Below, one piece after another: positions 28,313 through 37,621 of a stretch of 42,477 bases of DNA. The stretch spans positions 1 to 42,477 of the forward strand of contig CAYHPY010000027.1 in NCBI GenBank assembly GCA_964358485.1. The letters run 5' to 3'. A model generated the notes under the pieces. It was not told where the DNA came from. It did no database searches and saw only the letters and a program-made list of their open reading frames with translations. This DNA is from CAYHPY01 sp964358485 (lineage in GTDB: Bacteria > Elusimicrobiota > Elusimicrobia > UBA1565 > UBA9628). The stretch's first letter is position 1, and every line of letters begins with the position of its first letter. Made by a program: the position numbers and the translations under genes.

Positions 28313-30609
28313 GGACTTGTGAACGCCAAGGCTCGACGAGCAAATCCAGATAGCTCGCCGTCATTGATTATCTCGGTTTCCCACGCCGCGTTCGTGTCAT
28401 GGTGAAATTTGTTCGCATACTCAACGAGGTCGCGCAACTCCTGGATACTGGCGGAATCCAATATCTGCCGCGGGGTGCCGACCCGCTGTTCGCACAGGGC
28501 ACGGAACGGCCCGAGCAATGTTCCTGGCGGGAAGAATTCCGGACAACCTACCCTCAAGAAAGCTTCGAGCAATGGCCTTATAGCACGGGCTACCTCACGA
28601 TTATTTCCTGAACCGCTGGCTGCGTACTCACGCAGCAATATATGGCGGCGATCATGCTCGGAAATGCTGTCTTGGTTCACATCCCAAGGGGCTAGGGTTG
28701 AGCCTTGGCCATCGCGAGCCACCTGAAGCGCGGCGCGTATGTCTGGGTCTGCGCCTTCCCATATCCGGCATAGGAAAGGCTTGTCGTGCGAGAGGACGAT
28801 GACCTGAGTGGTACGCTCCGCCAGACGACGCAATTCCTGGACCGTGGTCAGGGTCCGATGTTCGTCCAGGCTGGAGAGAGGGTCATCGATGACGACGATC
28901 TTGTTTGCGAGGCTCGGGTCCTGGTCAAGAGAGGCGAGGAAAAACGCGAGGGCAAGTGCATTCCGATCCCCCGCGCTGAGGACGTTTTGGAATGAGGGTT
29001 GCCCGGGCGTCGGTGTGCCGCCCGCAACGGGCACATGTGTGTTATTAATCACGACATTGTAATTACAGACGGAGCCTGCCCGAGTATTTGCAGAGGCAAC
29101 GCTGTCGAGGCGGAATCCTGCATTGAATCTCTGCAGATACGTGTTTATCGCTACCTGGCAAGATGGGAAGGTGCTTGCACGATACTGATCTAGTGCTGTG
29201 CGTGCTTGGTCCCGCGCTTGCTCCGTATTAGCCTTCGCCGCCTGCTCCGATAAGTAGTCGGCACAAAGCGCCGCCGTCGCGGGTTCGTGACGGGCCTTCG
29301 TCGCCTTCAATCGGGTGACATCAGCTGTGAGAGCCGCCACGTTGCTTGCGGCCGCGCGCTCCTTTACGACGTTAATTCTGGCATTCGCCTGTCCCAGTTG
29401 CAGACTTAATGCCTGGATCGTTTCGCAATGAGCCTCATACTCCGCAACTCGTGCCTGAGTTTCTTCGGAAAGATTCATGCGGTCCAAAGGAGTGGATTGC
29501 TTGGTAGCCAACGCTGCGGCCACGGCCTCACGGGCAGCCCTCCACTCTCGCGAGATGGTCGCCGTATCGAGGACAATCTCCGGAACCTCGCAGAATCGCG
29601 ACCAAAATTGACGACGTTCGACCAAGACTCTCACGGCACGCTCAAACGCCGCTGGAATCTCGCCACCATGACCAGTACGCGTACCAGCGAGCGCCTCAGC
29701 TACAACGCGCTTTAGGTCTGCGTATGCTTGGCTGAAATATGAGCGGTAATGGCCAATAACCGGCGAGCTATGCAAATCTTGCGCGCAAAATGGGCACGGT
29801 GGTGTAGTCCCGCCTTCGGGTGTCGCAAGGCGTCTCATGCCATCCGCCACCCACGATTCTCCTTCTTGGCCAAGGCTCAGGACGTGCGCTTGTACCTGAG
29901 CAGCCGCAGCAGCATCAAGCGCAGGAAGATCTAGCTGAAGAATCCGGTTTAGTTCGGTGGTATCAAATGCCGGGAGATTGATCGAATTAAAAAGCGGGGT
30001 CGTGCGAATGGGCTCCTGTTCTTGCGCTGCGGCTAAATTGCGTTCAGCCTCTTGAATAGCCGCATCAATGTCTGCCTGGTGCGGGAGCACACAAAAATCG
30101 TCCACGGACATCGAGCCGCGCGCCGACACAGGGATGGCTGTCGCCTTGGTCCTTAAAGCAGCGTTATGAGCTTCAACCTGGGTGATAAGCTGGAGGAGTT
30201 GCTGGTTCATCCCAACGCCTTGGGCTCCCGGGATCAATTCGTGAAGATTCTGCCGATGCTCTGAAGCTACCGATAGACCCGAATAAACATTCTTATCAAC
30301 GAAGAGGTCATCAAAGACCATGATTTCGGGGCGCGTGCGGCTCCAAGCATTATTCTGGAACATCGCTGCGGGTGGCCCGCCAATACAGTCCAGAACGACA
30401 TGCGGAGGATTTTGGGCTGCCAATCGGCGGCGTTCTACAATTGAAAGCGGATCGCCAGTAGCCAGCGAACGAAGGATTGCCGTTAGCGTTGTCTTGCCCC
30501 GACCATTTTCAGCATAGACAAGCGTGAGTCGGCCGAGAGGAATATTTGCACCAGTGGCCACGGAATCAAACTGCCCTATATTTCGAATCAGCTGAAGTCT
30601 ATTGATCAC
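28309..30609 (-). CDS. rloC-like: RloC/PrrC-like ATPase, candidate anticodon nuclease
   Basis: 766 residues of the AAA_13/COG4694 type, which includes the tRNA anticodon nucleases PrrC and RloC. It has an ABC-type P-loop YAENGRGKTT (about 32-41), a central CPFC (272-275) like the zinc hook of RloC between coiled-coil-like stretches, the ABC signature LSAGDRNALALAF (about 544-556), Walker B VVIDDPLSSLDEH (about 572-584) and H-loop VLSHDKPF. The C-terminal region has Arg678-x3-Glu682 and FHHD (736-737), which may correspond to the Arg-Glu-His triad of the anticodon nuclease, although the Glu-His distance is longer than in PrrC. Genes of this type sit in type I restriction loci and act when restriction fails. 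4-bp overlaps join it to hsdS and the HEPN-like gene. Confidence 0.8.
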   Translation of the reverse strand: MINRLQLIRNIGQFDSVATGANIPLGRLTLVYAENGRGKTTLTAILRSLATGDPLSIVERRRLAAQNPPHVVLDCIGGPPAAMFQNNAWSRTRPEIMVFDDLFVDKNVYSGLSVASEHRQNLHELIPGAQGVGMNQQLLQLITQVEAHNAALRTKATAIPVSARGSMSVDDFCVLPHQADIDAAIQEAERNLAAAQEQEPIRTTPLFNSINLPAFDTTELNRILQLDLPALDAAAAAQVQAHVLSLGQEGESWVADGMRRLATPEGGTTPPCPFCAQDLHSSPVIGHYRSYFSQAYADLKRVVAEALAGTRTGHGGEIPAAFERAVRVLVERRQFWSRFCEVPEIVLDTATISREWRAAREAVAAALATKQSTPLDRMNLSEETQARVAEYEAHCETIQALSLQLGQANARINVVKERAAASNVAALTADVTRLKATKARHEPATAALCADYLSEQAAKANTEQARDQARTALDQYRASTFPSCQVAINTYLQRFNAGFRLDSVASANTRAGSVCNYNVVINNTHVPVAGGTPTPGQPSFQNVLSAGDRNALALAFFLASLDQDPSLANKIVVIDDPLSSLDEHRTLTTVQELRRLAERTTQVIVLSHDKPFLCRIWEGADPDIRAALQVARDGQGSTLAPWDVNQDSISEHDRRHILLREYAASGSGNNREVARAIRPLLEAFLRVGCPEFFPPGTLLGPFRALCEQRVGTPRQILDSASIQELRDLVEYANKFHHDTNAAWETEIINDGELSGFARRALAFTSP

Positions 30610-31916
30610 TGGGGTCTTCTTTTCGCATCAACGCGAATCTCGCCCATGATCAGGCGGTGCAATAGTGTGTCGTAAATACTGGCAAGGGTCCGTGACTCGC
30701 GCTCATTATTCGATATCCCGGCCAGCAGGGGGCCAACTGTCTGGGAAAATTTCTCAAGAATGATATCTCCTGGGCTAATGATTGGTCTTGCGGCGACAAC
30801 TTCAGGGCGTACGGCGGGGTAGGCGGCACCGTCAGCCAAATGCGAAAGTGCCTCTATGCTGTCCTTCGCTGTCGCGGCGAGATACACGAACTCTTCATAG
30901 TGCTCGCGAATTGGCCTAAGGACAGCGAAACCAGTGCTGCCCGTGAGGCCATCTTCAGAAACGAAGGCATATGAACCGTTCCCTGGGCGCACGGTCCCAA
31001 CGATGGTATCCCCTCGGCGCAGTACGCGCTGCGCTCTGCTAGGAGCTTCATCTTGTGCGTATTCTGTGACCGATTCGATTCGTCCCCATTTCGTGTTCGA
31101 GAGGTCGACATAGTTTATTGTGGCAGGGCGTGTGTCATTTTTCCATGTTTCTGGATTTAGCAATGAGAGGTCCTTGATTGTCGCAGGTACCCACCCTTTG
31201 GGGATATCGCCAAGTTCGGTGTCTACAAGGCGACTTGGGAAATGGTTGGCGATGTCCGCCGGCAGCCAAGTGTCTCGGCTTTCGACCTTTGCCCGCACTG
31301 GGGCGAAGTCTACAAACCATGACTTGAAGATTGCCCGTGCCATTGTTTCCAGCGTGTCGTTTACTCGACGATTGGAGGCGATCTTGTCATTAAGAGAATC
31401 TAGAATTTCGGCGATGGCGCGCTGTTCCGAGATAGGCGGAAGCGGAATCTCGATCGTGCGGAGGTATGTTACCGGTTGAGCGATGGATGGAACACCGACT
31501 TGGGAAGCATTAGCCAATAATTTGTGCTGGCCATCAGGGCTTTTCAGATAAGCCATCACAAACTCCGGTATGGCCTTGGACCGGTCGCAGCGCATATAGA
31601 ACTGGCTTTGGGAAACGATGTATCGCTCAAACTTTGAATTTTCCGGAACAATTGAAACCTGTCCAATATTTCCCCGATGCGTCAACACAATGTCGCCTCG
31701 CTTTACACTGGCATTCCTAAGGCGTTCGGCGTGTTCTTTCGTGATGAACTTGAATCCCGCGTTGTCGTCGATTTTATAGCCATGCAGGTGTTGGCCGGTG
31801 ATCACGGGAATTCCTTCGAGGACAAACGTTTCCACTTTGATGGATGAACCGAATGGGCCCATAGCAACACGCTCAGCTACATCCTCGATTCTCGCCGTCC
31901 GCCATCTAGCGGGCAT
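30606..31916 (-). CDS. hsdS: Type I restriction specificity subunit
   Basis: 436 residues from ATG 31916 (MPARWRTARIEDVAE). It reads the two halves of the recognition sequence and directs both methylation and restriction. Two target-recognition domains are each followed by a conserved helical spacer: IPLPPISEQRAIAEILDSLNDKIASNRRV ends the first, and the second domain (about 215-400) runs from IPKGWVPATIKDLSLLN to the final helices. The frame is open further upstream, but that part lies in another frame of the DUF1016 gene and makes no sense as protein. The real start overlaps the DUF1016 stop by 11 bp. Only one hsdS copy is present and no inverted partial copy was seen, so phase variation by inversion is not indicated. 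Confidence 0.93.
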   Translation of the reverse strand: MPARWRTARIEDVAERVAMGPFGSSIKVETFVLEGIPVITGQHLHGYKIDDNAGFKFITKEHAERLRNASVKRGDIVLTHRGNIGQVSIVPENSKFERYIVSQSQFYMRCDRSKAIPEFVMAYLKSPDGQHKLLANASQVGVPSIAQPVTYLRTIEIPLPPISEQRAIAEILDSLNDKIASNRRVNDTLETMARAIFKSWFVDFAPVRAKVESRDTWLPADIANHFPSRLVDTELGDIPKGWVPATIKDLSLLNPETWKNDTRPATINYVDLSNTKWGRIESVTEYAQDEAPSRAQRVLRRGDTIVGTVRPGNGSYAFVSEDGLTGSTGFAVLRPIREHYEEFVYLAATAKDSIEALSHLADGAAYPAVRPEVVAARPIISPGDIILEKFSQTVGPLLAGISNNERESRTLASIYDTLLHRLIMGEIRVDAKRRPQ

Positions 31917-33069
31917 GCCCAGACCTCTTCGCTGCTGCGCTCTCGATCTGCTTCTCAATGAACTTCTGAATTTCTTCTTTCTTCGGCAACTCAAGCTGGT
32001 ACTTCGAAACAAAAAGCCGGTTATCGATCCCCGCCAAGGCGTACTCGACCAAGGCGTGACTCTTCTTCGTGCAAAGCAGAATGCCGATGGGCGGGTTGTC
32101 GCCCTCGGCCATCTCATGCTTGCGATACCAGCTGACGTAGGTGTTGAGCTGCCCCAAATGCTCGTGCTTGAAGTCGTCGGCCTTCAACTCGATAAGCACG
32201 TGGCACTTCAAAATCCTGTGGTAAAAGACGAGATCGACGAAGTAGTGCTCGCCATCGATGAGGATCCGCTTCTGCCGCGCCTCGAAGCAGAAGCCGTGGC
32301 CCAGCTCCAGCAGGAAATTCTCCAGCTTGTCGAGCAGCGCGTTCTCCAGGTCGGACTCGCCCATGACCTCCTTGGGCTTGAGGCCCAGGAACTCGAAGAC
32401 GTAGGGATCGCGGATTATCTCCTTGGCCGCCTGCGGCTGAGCCTTGGCGTGGGTCAGTTCCGAGAGCTTCTTCTTGTTCTTGGACAGGCCCGCGCGCTCA
32501 TAGTAGAGGCTGCCGAGCTGTCTTTTCAGCTCGCGGACGGACCAATTACCTCGAAAGCATTCGACCTCGTAGAAAGCGCGCTTAAGGGGATTGTCGATCT
32601 GGATCAACTCGACGATATGGGTAAAGGATATTCTTTGAATAAGCGTCTGTGCCGGAATACCGGATTCGGGAGTCGCCGACTCCCGAATCGCCTTCTTCGC
32701 GCTCGAAGGGGTGGAGCTGCCCGACAATTCGGGAGTCAGTGACTCCCGAATCCGAGGGTAGATGAAGTAGAACTGCTTGTAACGACGTAGTTCTCTCTCG
32801 TCCACGCGCGGGATGCTTTTCGCTTGCAGTCTCTCGGAAAGCTTCTCAAACAAGCGGTCGCCGTACGCGGCCCGATCCTTGCCCTTAAGCTCATATTCGG
32901 CGATATGGCGGCCGAAGAGCCAGTTCCGTAACGTCAGAGAAACGTTAACGGCCTTGGCCGCCCGAAGTTGAAGCTGATCGTGCGCAAGGACAATCGCCTC
33001 GACCAAGGAATCGAAATCGGAGACGGCATTTCCTTGACGAATTGACGGCGTTTTTCGTTTAGAACCCAA
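31906..33069 (-). CDS. DUF1016 (YhcG-type) PD-(D/E)XK nuclease-family protein
   Basis: About 387 residues. An N-terminal helical DUF1016 domain (LTLRNWLFGRHIAEYELKG..., ELRRYKQFY) precedes a C-terminal nuclease fold with HYFVDLVFYHRILKCHVLIELK, which matches the D...ExK core, and NPPIGILLC. This family is often found within type I restriction loci; its role there is unsettled. TTG 33069 is favoured because AAGGTGG precedes it and it overlaps hsdM by 11 bp, the same overlap as at its own 3' end with hsdS; an ATG at 33108 would overlap hsdM by 50 bp. Two palindromic DNA repeats lie inside the reading frame and encode RESATPESG- and RESLTPELSG-like peptides. Confidence 0.88.
   Translation of the reverse strand: MGSKRKTPSIRQGNAVSDFDSLVEAIVLAHDQLQLRAAKAVNVSLTLRNWLFGRHIAEYELKGKDRAAYGDRLFEKLSERLQAKSIPRVDERELRRYKQFYFIYPRIRESLTPELSGSSTPSSAKKAIRESATPESGIPAQTLIQRISFTHIVELIQIDNPLKRAFYEVECFRGNWSVRELKRQLGSLYYERAGLSKNKKKLSELTHAKAQPQAAKEIIRDPYVFEFLGLKPKEVMGESDLENALLDKLENFLLELGHGFCFEARQKRILIDGEHYFVDLVFYHRILKCHVLIELKADDFKHEHLGQLNTYVSWYRKHEMAEGDNPPIGILLCTKKSHALVEYALAGIDNRLFVSKYQLELPKKEEIQKFIEKQIESAAAKRSGHAR
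32663..32751. repeat. Two in-frame palindromes inside the DUF1016 gene
   Basis: GATTCGGGAGTC/GACTCCCGAATC with a 3-nt centre (32663-32689) and ATTCGGGAGTCA/TGACTCCCGAAT with a 1-nt centre (32727-32751) share the core TTCGGGAGTC. They lie about 63 bp apart and code for similar peptides, so they look like two copies of one palindromic element tolerated as an insert. Confidence 0.85.
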
Positions 33070-34666
33070 AGCCCACCTTCTTGAGGTTCTCCCGGATCGC
33101 CTTCTCAAGTTTGGCCGACTCGGCGAACTGGTCCTTGAGTTGGGCCGTCAGGCGCTTCATCTTCTCATCGAAAGGCTCGCCGTCGTCCTCGACTTCTTCA
33201 GCGCCGACGTAGCGGCCGGGCGTGAGCACGTAGCCGTGGGAGACGATCTCTTGAAGCTCCGCGCTTTTACAGAAACCCGCCTGGTCTTTGTATTTCCCCG
33301 CGTCCTTTTCGCCTCTCCAAGCGTGGTAGGTCTTGGCGATGAGAGCGACTTCCTCGTCTTTCAAGTCCCGGTGGGTCCGGTCCGCCAAGTACCCCATCTT
33401 ACGCGCGTCGATGAACAAAGTCTCCCCGCTCCGGTCGCGGAAACGTCCCTTGCTTTTATCGCGAGTCAAAAACCAAAGGCAGACGGGAATTTGAGAGCCG
33501 TAGAACAACTGGCCTGGCATGGCGATCATGCAGTCCACGAGATCGGCCTCGATGATGCTCTTGCGAATCTCGCCCTCGCCCGATTGGTTCGAGGACATCG
33601 AGCCGTTGGCCAAAACGAAAGCCGCGATGCCCTTTGGCGCGAGATGATGGATCATGTGCTGCACCCAGGCGAAGTTGGCATTGCCTGCCGGAGGGACGCC
33701 GTACTTCCAGCGCACATCGTTCTTCAAGCGCTCGCCGCCCCAGTCGCTCATGTTGAACGGCGGATTAGCCATGATGAAATCGGCTTTCAGGTCCTTGTGC
33801 AGGTCATTGTGGAAAGTGTCGGCATGGCTCGGTCCAAGATTGGCTTCTACGCCGCGCAGCGCGAGGTTCATCTTCGCCAAACGCCAGGTCGTCGAGTTGG
33901 ATTCCTGGCCATAAATCGAAATATCGCCGATGCGTCCGCCGTGGGCCTCGATGAACTCCTCGCTTTGCACGAACATGCCGCTGGAACCGCAGCAAGGGTC
34001 ATAAACGCGGCCCTTATAGGGCTCGATCATCTCAACCAAGAGCCGCACGGCGCAGCGCGGCGTGTAGAACTCGCCGCCCTTTTTTCCTTCGGCGCTGGCG
34101 AACTTGCTGAGGAAATACTCGTAAACCCTTCCGAGGATGTCCTTGGATCGGCTTTCCTTGTCGCCCAAGCCGATCTGGCCGATCAAGTCGATCAACTCGC
34201 CCAGCCGCTGCTTATCGAGAGACGGCCGCGCGTAATCCTTGGGCAACACACCCTTGAGCGAAGGATTTTCCTTTTCGATAGCTACCATGGCGTCATCGAT
34301 CAGCTTGCCGATGGTCGGCTGTTTGGCGTGGTCCTGAAGATAAGACCAGCGCGAGGCCTTCGGCACCCAAAAGACATTCTCGGCCACGTACTCGTCCCGG
34401 TCCTCGGGGATTTTGTAGCGCGCCGCCGGCTCCTTGACGAAGGATGGGCTGGATGGATCGGAAGCCTGTTTTTCGAGGTAAAGGCGGCGCTCATAGAAGG
34501 CGTCGGAGATGTACTTCAGGAAGATAAGTCCCAGAGCGACGTGCTTGTACTCGCCTGGGTCCATGTGGCCGCGCATCTTGTCGGCCGCCTGCCAAAGTTT
34601 TTCTTCAAAGCCAAGGTTGGCTCCGTTGGCGGTCCGCTCGACCTTTTTAGCTGGGCGTGGCATCAT
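33059..34666 (-). CDS. hsdM: Type I modification methyltransferase subunit
   Basis: 535 residues. Adenine-N6 DNA methyltransferase of the type I system. The N-terminal helical domain (LWQAADKMRGHMDPGEYKHVALGLIFLKY) is typical. DPCCGSSGMF (about 220) binds SAM and ANPPFNMSDW (about 298-307) is the catalytic NPPF motif of N6-adenine enzymes. ATG 34666 (or the adjacent ATG 34663) has AGGAG upstream; the longer open frame before it is discarded. It is the first gene of the six-gene operon, next to a palindrome (34746-34768). Confidence 0.96.
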   Translation of the reverse strand: MMPRPAKKVERTANGANLGFEEKLWQAADKMRGHMDPGEYKHVALGLIFLKYISDAFYERRLYLEKQASDPSSPSFVKEPAARYKIPEDRDEYVAENVFWVPKASRWSYLQDHAKQPTIGKLIDDAMVAIEKENPSLKGVLPKDYARPSLDKQRLGELIDLIGQIGLGDKESRSKDILGRVYEYFLSKFASAEGKKGGEFYTPRCAVRLLVEMIEPYKGRVYDPCCGSSGMFVQSEEFIEAHGGRIGDISIYGQESNSTTWRLAKMNLALRGVEANLGPSHADTFHNDLHKDLKADFIMANPPFNMSDWGGERLKNDVRWKYGVPPAGNANFAWVQHMIHHLAPKGIAAFVLANGSMSSNQSGEGEIRKSIIEADLVDCMIAMPGQLFYGSQIPVCLWFLTRDKSKGRFRDRSGETLFIDARKMGYLADRTHRDLKDEEVALIAKTYHAWRGEKDAGKYKDQAGFCKSAELQEIVSHGYVLTPGRYVGAEEVEDDGEPFDEKMKRLTAQLKDQFAESAKLEKAIRENLKKVGFGF

Positions 34667-34745
34667 CAGACTCCTAAGACAATTTCTCCTTCTCTCGGGC
34701 CATCTTCCCAGCGGGGCAAAGGACGGCCTTATATTAATTTTATGA

Positions 34746-34768
34746 CGTGAAATTATAGTATTTTCACG
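34746..34768 (-). promoter_or_regulatory. Palindromic operator-like site upstream of hsdM
   Basis: CGTGAAA and TTTCACG are perfect inverted arms around 9 bp, and a TATAAT lies across the centre on the minus strand. It is located between the recombinase stop and hsdM in an AT-rich stretch, so it may be a repressor site over the restriction promoter. No good -35 was found. Confidence 0.5.
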
Positions 34769-34791
34769 CCTATCATTGCCGCCTGGAAGCC

Positions 34792-35769
34792 TCATGCGGC
34801 CGCCACCAGCGGTGGCGAGAGCAGCCGGTCCATCGGCGAGAACCTCCGGTGCGCGTCGTACACGTCGCGGCTGGCGAGGTTGACGTAGTTTCGGACCATC
34901 TCCAGGGTCGAGTGCCCGAGGATTTTCTGGAGACTGAACACATCGCCGCCGTTGCGGATGTATTGGGTCGCGCAGGTATGACGCAGGGTGTGCGGCGAGA
35001 CGCGCACGCCTTTGATTCCGGCGCGCTCACCGTAGCGCTTGATCATGATCTGCACATGCCGGCTCGTCAACTCGCCGCCGTGCCTGCTGATGAATAGCAA
35101 GTCCGACGGGACGACGATCCGCCGCCGCGCGGTCAGGAGGGCTTCAAGTGCCAGTCGCGTGACCTTGGCGAACGGGACACGGCGCTCCTTCCGGCCCTTG
35201 CCCATCACCAGCACCGTGCCTCCCGGCACGTCCACATTGGGCAGCCTTAGCTTCAGCGCCTCCGACAGCCTCAGGCCTGAGTCCAGCATGAGCAGCATCA
35301 GGACCTTGTTCCTCAGCCCGAGAAACGTTTTCGGGTCGGCCTGGTCAAGCAACGGCCGGACATGCTCCGGCTGGAGCGGCTGGATCAAGTGCCGCTCGCG
35401 CTTCGGACGCTCGACCAACTCCATAGAATTGGAGCGGATGAGCCCTTCACGCAGCAGGAACTTGAAGAAGCAGCGAAACCCACCGTAGGTCCTGTGCACC
35501 GTCTCCGAAGACAGCTCGCGCGCCTTGAGCTGGCTCAGGTACGCGCGGATGTGCCCCGGCGTGATCTCGTCCATGCTCGCGATCTCGTAGCGCTGGATCA
35601 GGAAGCGCTCAAGGCCGCCGAGGATTTGGTGATACCAGGCCAACGTGCCTGACGATAGATTGCGCGAGTCGCAGCGCAACCGGAACTCCTCATACGCCTG
35701 CTGAAACGTCACCGCCTTGCGCGACTCCGAAAGACGGTCCTGCTGTAGTGTGTTATTTAGTTCGTTCAA
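34792..35769 (-). CDS. Tyrosine recombinase 1 (XerC/D-like)
   Basis: 325 residues with the full catalytic set: Arg167 (SGLRLSEAL), Lys191 (GKGRKER), His260-x2-Arg263 (HTLRHT), His286 (GHSTLEM) and Tyr295. An N-terminal SAM-like core-binding domain lies at 20-110. The start is TTG 35769 with GGGAGG just upstream. It is located between the coupling ATPase and hsdM rather than at an island end, so it may resolve dimers, work with the second recombinase, or mark an older insertion. It shares clear residue-level similarity with the recombinase at 41316-42281, including RVSPHTLRHT and LGHSTLEMV. Confidence 0.94.
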   Translation of the reverse strand: MNELNNTLQQDRLSESRKAVTFQQAYEEFRLRCDSRNLSSGTLAWYHQILGGLERFLIQRYEIASMDEITPGHIRAYLSQLKARELSSETVHRTYGGFRCFFKFLLREGLIRSNSMELVERPKRERHLIQPLQPEHVRPLLDQADPKTFLGLRNKVLMLLMLDSGLRLSEALKLRLPNVDVPGGTVLVMGKGRKERRVPFAKVTRLALEALLTARRRIVVPSDLLFISRHGGELTSRHVQIMIKRYGERAGIKGVRVSPHTLRHTCATQYIRNGGDVFSLQKILGHSTLEMVRNYVNLASRDVYDAHRRFSPMDRLLSPPLVAAA

Positions 35770-35782
35770 TTACCTCCCATGC

Positions 35783-35810
35783 GGACCGGGCCCTTGCTCC
35801 GGTCCTTTTT
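35783..35810 (+). terminator. Rho-independent terminator (plus strand)
   Basis: GGACCGG and CCGGTCC form a 7-bp stem with a 9-nt loop followed by five Ts on the plus strand. It lies in the gap between recombinase 1 and the coupling ATPase. On the minus strand it has no U-run, so it mainly blocks antisense reads. Confidence 0.65.
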
Positions 35811-35872
35811 GTTTGAGGGGCAGTGCCCCGATTAAGCTCAACCGGCTCCCAGGTGCCTCAACAAAAATCAAA

Positions 35873-37621
35873 CTACCGCAGCCGCCCGTCGTTGTCGAAA
35901 CGTCCCGACCCTTTCAACTCGCTCTCAAGCTCAAGACCCTTGCCTTTTTCGATAGGGAAAGCCTCCAGCATTGGCGTCTCGATGGGCTCAAGCAAGCGCG
36001 CCACGCTCGCCGTTTTCGCCAGGCACTCAAGCCGCCCGGCCGAGTAGATGAGTGCCGTCCCAGGCTTGAGGTTCTTGAGCAGGTTTGGATGGACCTTGAA
36101 TTCCTCGACCTCACGCCGCGACACCTGGCCCGTGCGCATCGAGCCGAGCATGCCGCGCTGGACCTGCTCGGTATCCTTGAAGGTCGTATAGGTTCCGAGC
36201 GTGGCGGACCAGAACTCCGCATCCTCCGGCGCGGGCGTCCGGAAGCAGACCTTGCAGCCCGAGGTGTTGGCGAACACCGCCGAATGAAACGCCTCGGGTG
36301 ACATTCCCTCGATTCGCTTGAGCTGGCCGAGGTCCTGGTGGGAAAGCACCGTCCAGAAGCGCGCCGAGCCCACGGTGGCGATGAAGGACGAGAAGACCGG
36401 CGTCGCGAACTCCGCAAACTCATCCAAGACCACGGACGCCGGCTTGGGCTTTGGATACTGCTTCTGCCGCGCCGCCGCGACCGAGAGCAGGCCCGAGATG
36501 AGCATGCGCCCGAGCGGATTGGCGAGGACTTGCAGGTGCCCGATGGGTACGGCGAAGTAGGCGAGTTGGTCGCGCTCGAAGATTTCCTCCAGGTGGATTT
36601 CCGGCGAGTAGTCGTTGAGCAGCCGCCCCAGGTCGCCGGTTGTCCACGGTCGGATGGCCGAGGTCAGCGCCGAGGTGTCGCTCCCTTTCTTGAAGTCCTC
36701 GGCCGCAGCGTCCACCTTGCGCGGGTCCTTGCACAGGTCGAAGGCCTTCTTGCGGGCCTTCTCCGAGCTGAAGTAGGCAAGGCAGTCCTTGAACGTGAAC
36801 TCCAGGCCGGTCGCGCAGAAGACCTCGATCATGTTGAGCATGCGCGCGTAGTCGATTGAACGGTAGTAGTCCTGGCCCTCCCCTGAGGACGTAGGCTCGC
36901 GGCCGATGGCTCGGGCAAGCTGGTTGGCGACCGCCGTCGTGTCCTGGCCCGGCAGTCGCCGTATCGGGTTGAAGGTCATCGAGCGCGCATCTTGCGGGTT
37001 GAAGTAACGCACGTCCGCCGCGCGCCCCGCCAGAGTCGCCAGCTTCAAGAACTGGTCGAAGTCCGAGCTGTCGCCCTTGGCCTCCATGAAGAACACCGGC
37101 ATGCCGCGTTTCATGTCTTGACCTGAAAGGCCGAAGAGAAGCTGCGACTTGCCTGAGCGAGTCGGCCCTACGATCTGCATGTGGCTTTCGCGCTCCTTGT
37201 CGGTCACGAAGACATTGGTCCAGCCGTTGGCCGTGCCCAGGAACGTTCCGTGAGCGGAGGGCTCGCCCTCAAGAATCCGGCCGAGCGGCTTGTCCGTGCT
37301 GCCTGCGTGGCGGGGCGCGTCCCATTGGCGCTTGCGGGAGCCGGGGCCTGCTTTTCGGAAGGCAAGGCCCAAGCCGATCAGCAGCCCGAGTCCGGCCGAG
37401 GCTCCGTTCGTCGTGCGCCGCAGGTCCGCAACCGGAACGTGTCGGCATATACCGAGGTCCTTTCTTAGTTTCAGTAAGGTCGGCAAGCCGATCAACGGCA
37501 GGGACAGGGCGACGGCCAGGCCGAGCGCCAGGCCCGCGAGCTTGCGGCGCTCGAAATGCAGCAGGATCGAGCAGCCGACGACACCGGCCAAACAGATTAA
37601 CATCGCTATTTTGGTTTCCAT
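35873..37621 (-). CDS. VirD4/TraG-type coupling ATPase
   Basis: 582 residues. Membrane segments lie at about 4-22, 28-48 and 75-88. Walker A is VGPTRSGKSQ (about 151-160) and Walker B is VVLDEFAEF (about 395-403), with the conserved VLSHQDLGQL after it. Such type IV coupling proteins bring DNA to a conjugation channel, so the island is probably transferred between cells. No relaxase or mating-pore genes are present, so it must rely on another element or use an unrecognised relaxase. The ATG overlaps the stop of the replication-relaxation gene (TAATG). Confidence 0.87.
   Translation of the reverse strand: METKIAMLICLAGVVGCSILLHFERRKLAGLALGLAVALSLPLIGLPTLLKLRKDLGICRHVPVADLRRTTNGASAGLGLLIGLGLAFRKAGPGSRKRQWDAPRHAGSTDKPLGRILEGEPSAHGTFLGTANGWTNVFVTDKERESHMQIVGPTRSGKSQLLFGLSGQDMKRGMPVFFMEAKGDSSDFDQFLKLATLAGRAADVRYFNPQDARSMTFNPIRRLPGQDTTAVANQLARAIGREPTSSGEGQDYYRSIDYARMLNMIEVFCATGLEFTFKDCLAYFSSEKARKKAFDLCKDPRKVDAAAEDFKKGSDTSALTSAIRPWTTGDLGRLLNDYSPEIHLEEIFERDQLAYFAVPIGHLQVLANPLGRMLISGLLSVAAARQKQYPKPKPASVVLDEFAEFATPVFSSFIATVGSARFWTVLSHQDLGQLKRIEGMSPEAFHSAVFANTSGCKVCFRTPAPEDAEFWSATLGTYTTFKDTEQVQRGMLGSMRTGQVSRREVEEFKVHPNLLKNLKPGTALIYSAGRLECLAKTASVARLLEPIETPMLEAFPIEKGKGLELESELKGSGRFDNDGRLR

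Noticed and set aside
30606..31916. hsdS shuffling by the neighbouring recombinase
   Set aside because: Only one hsdS is present, with no inverted partial copy or flanking recombination repeats.
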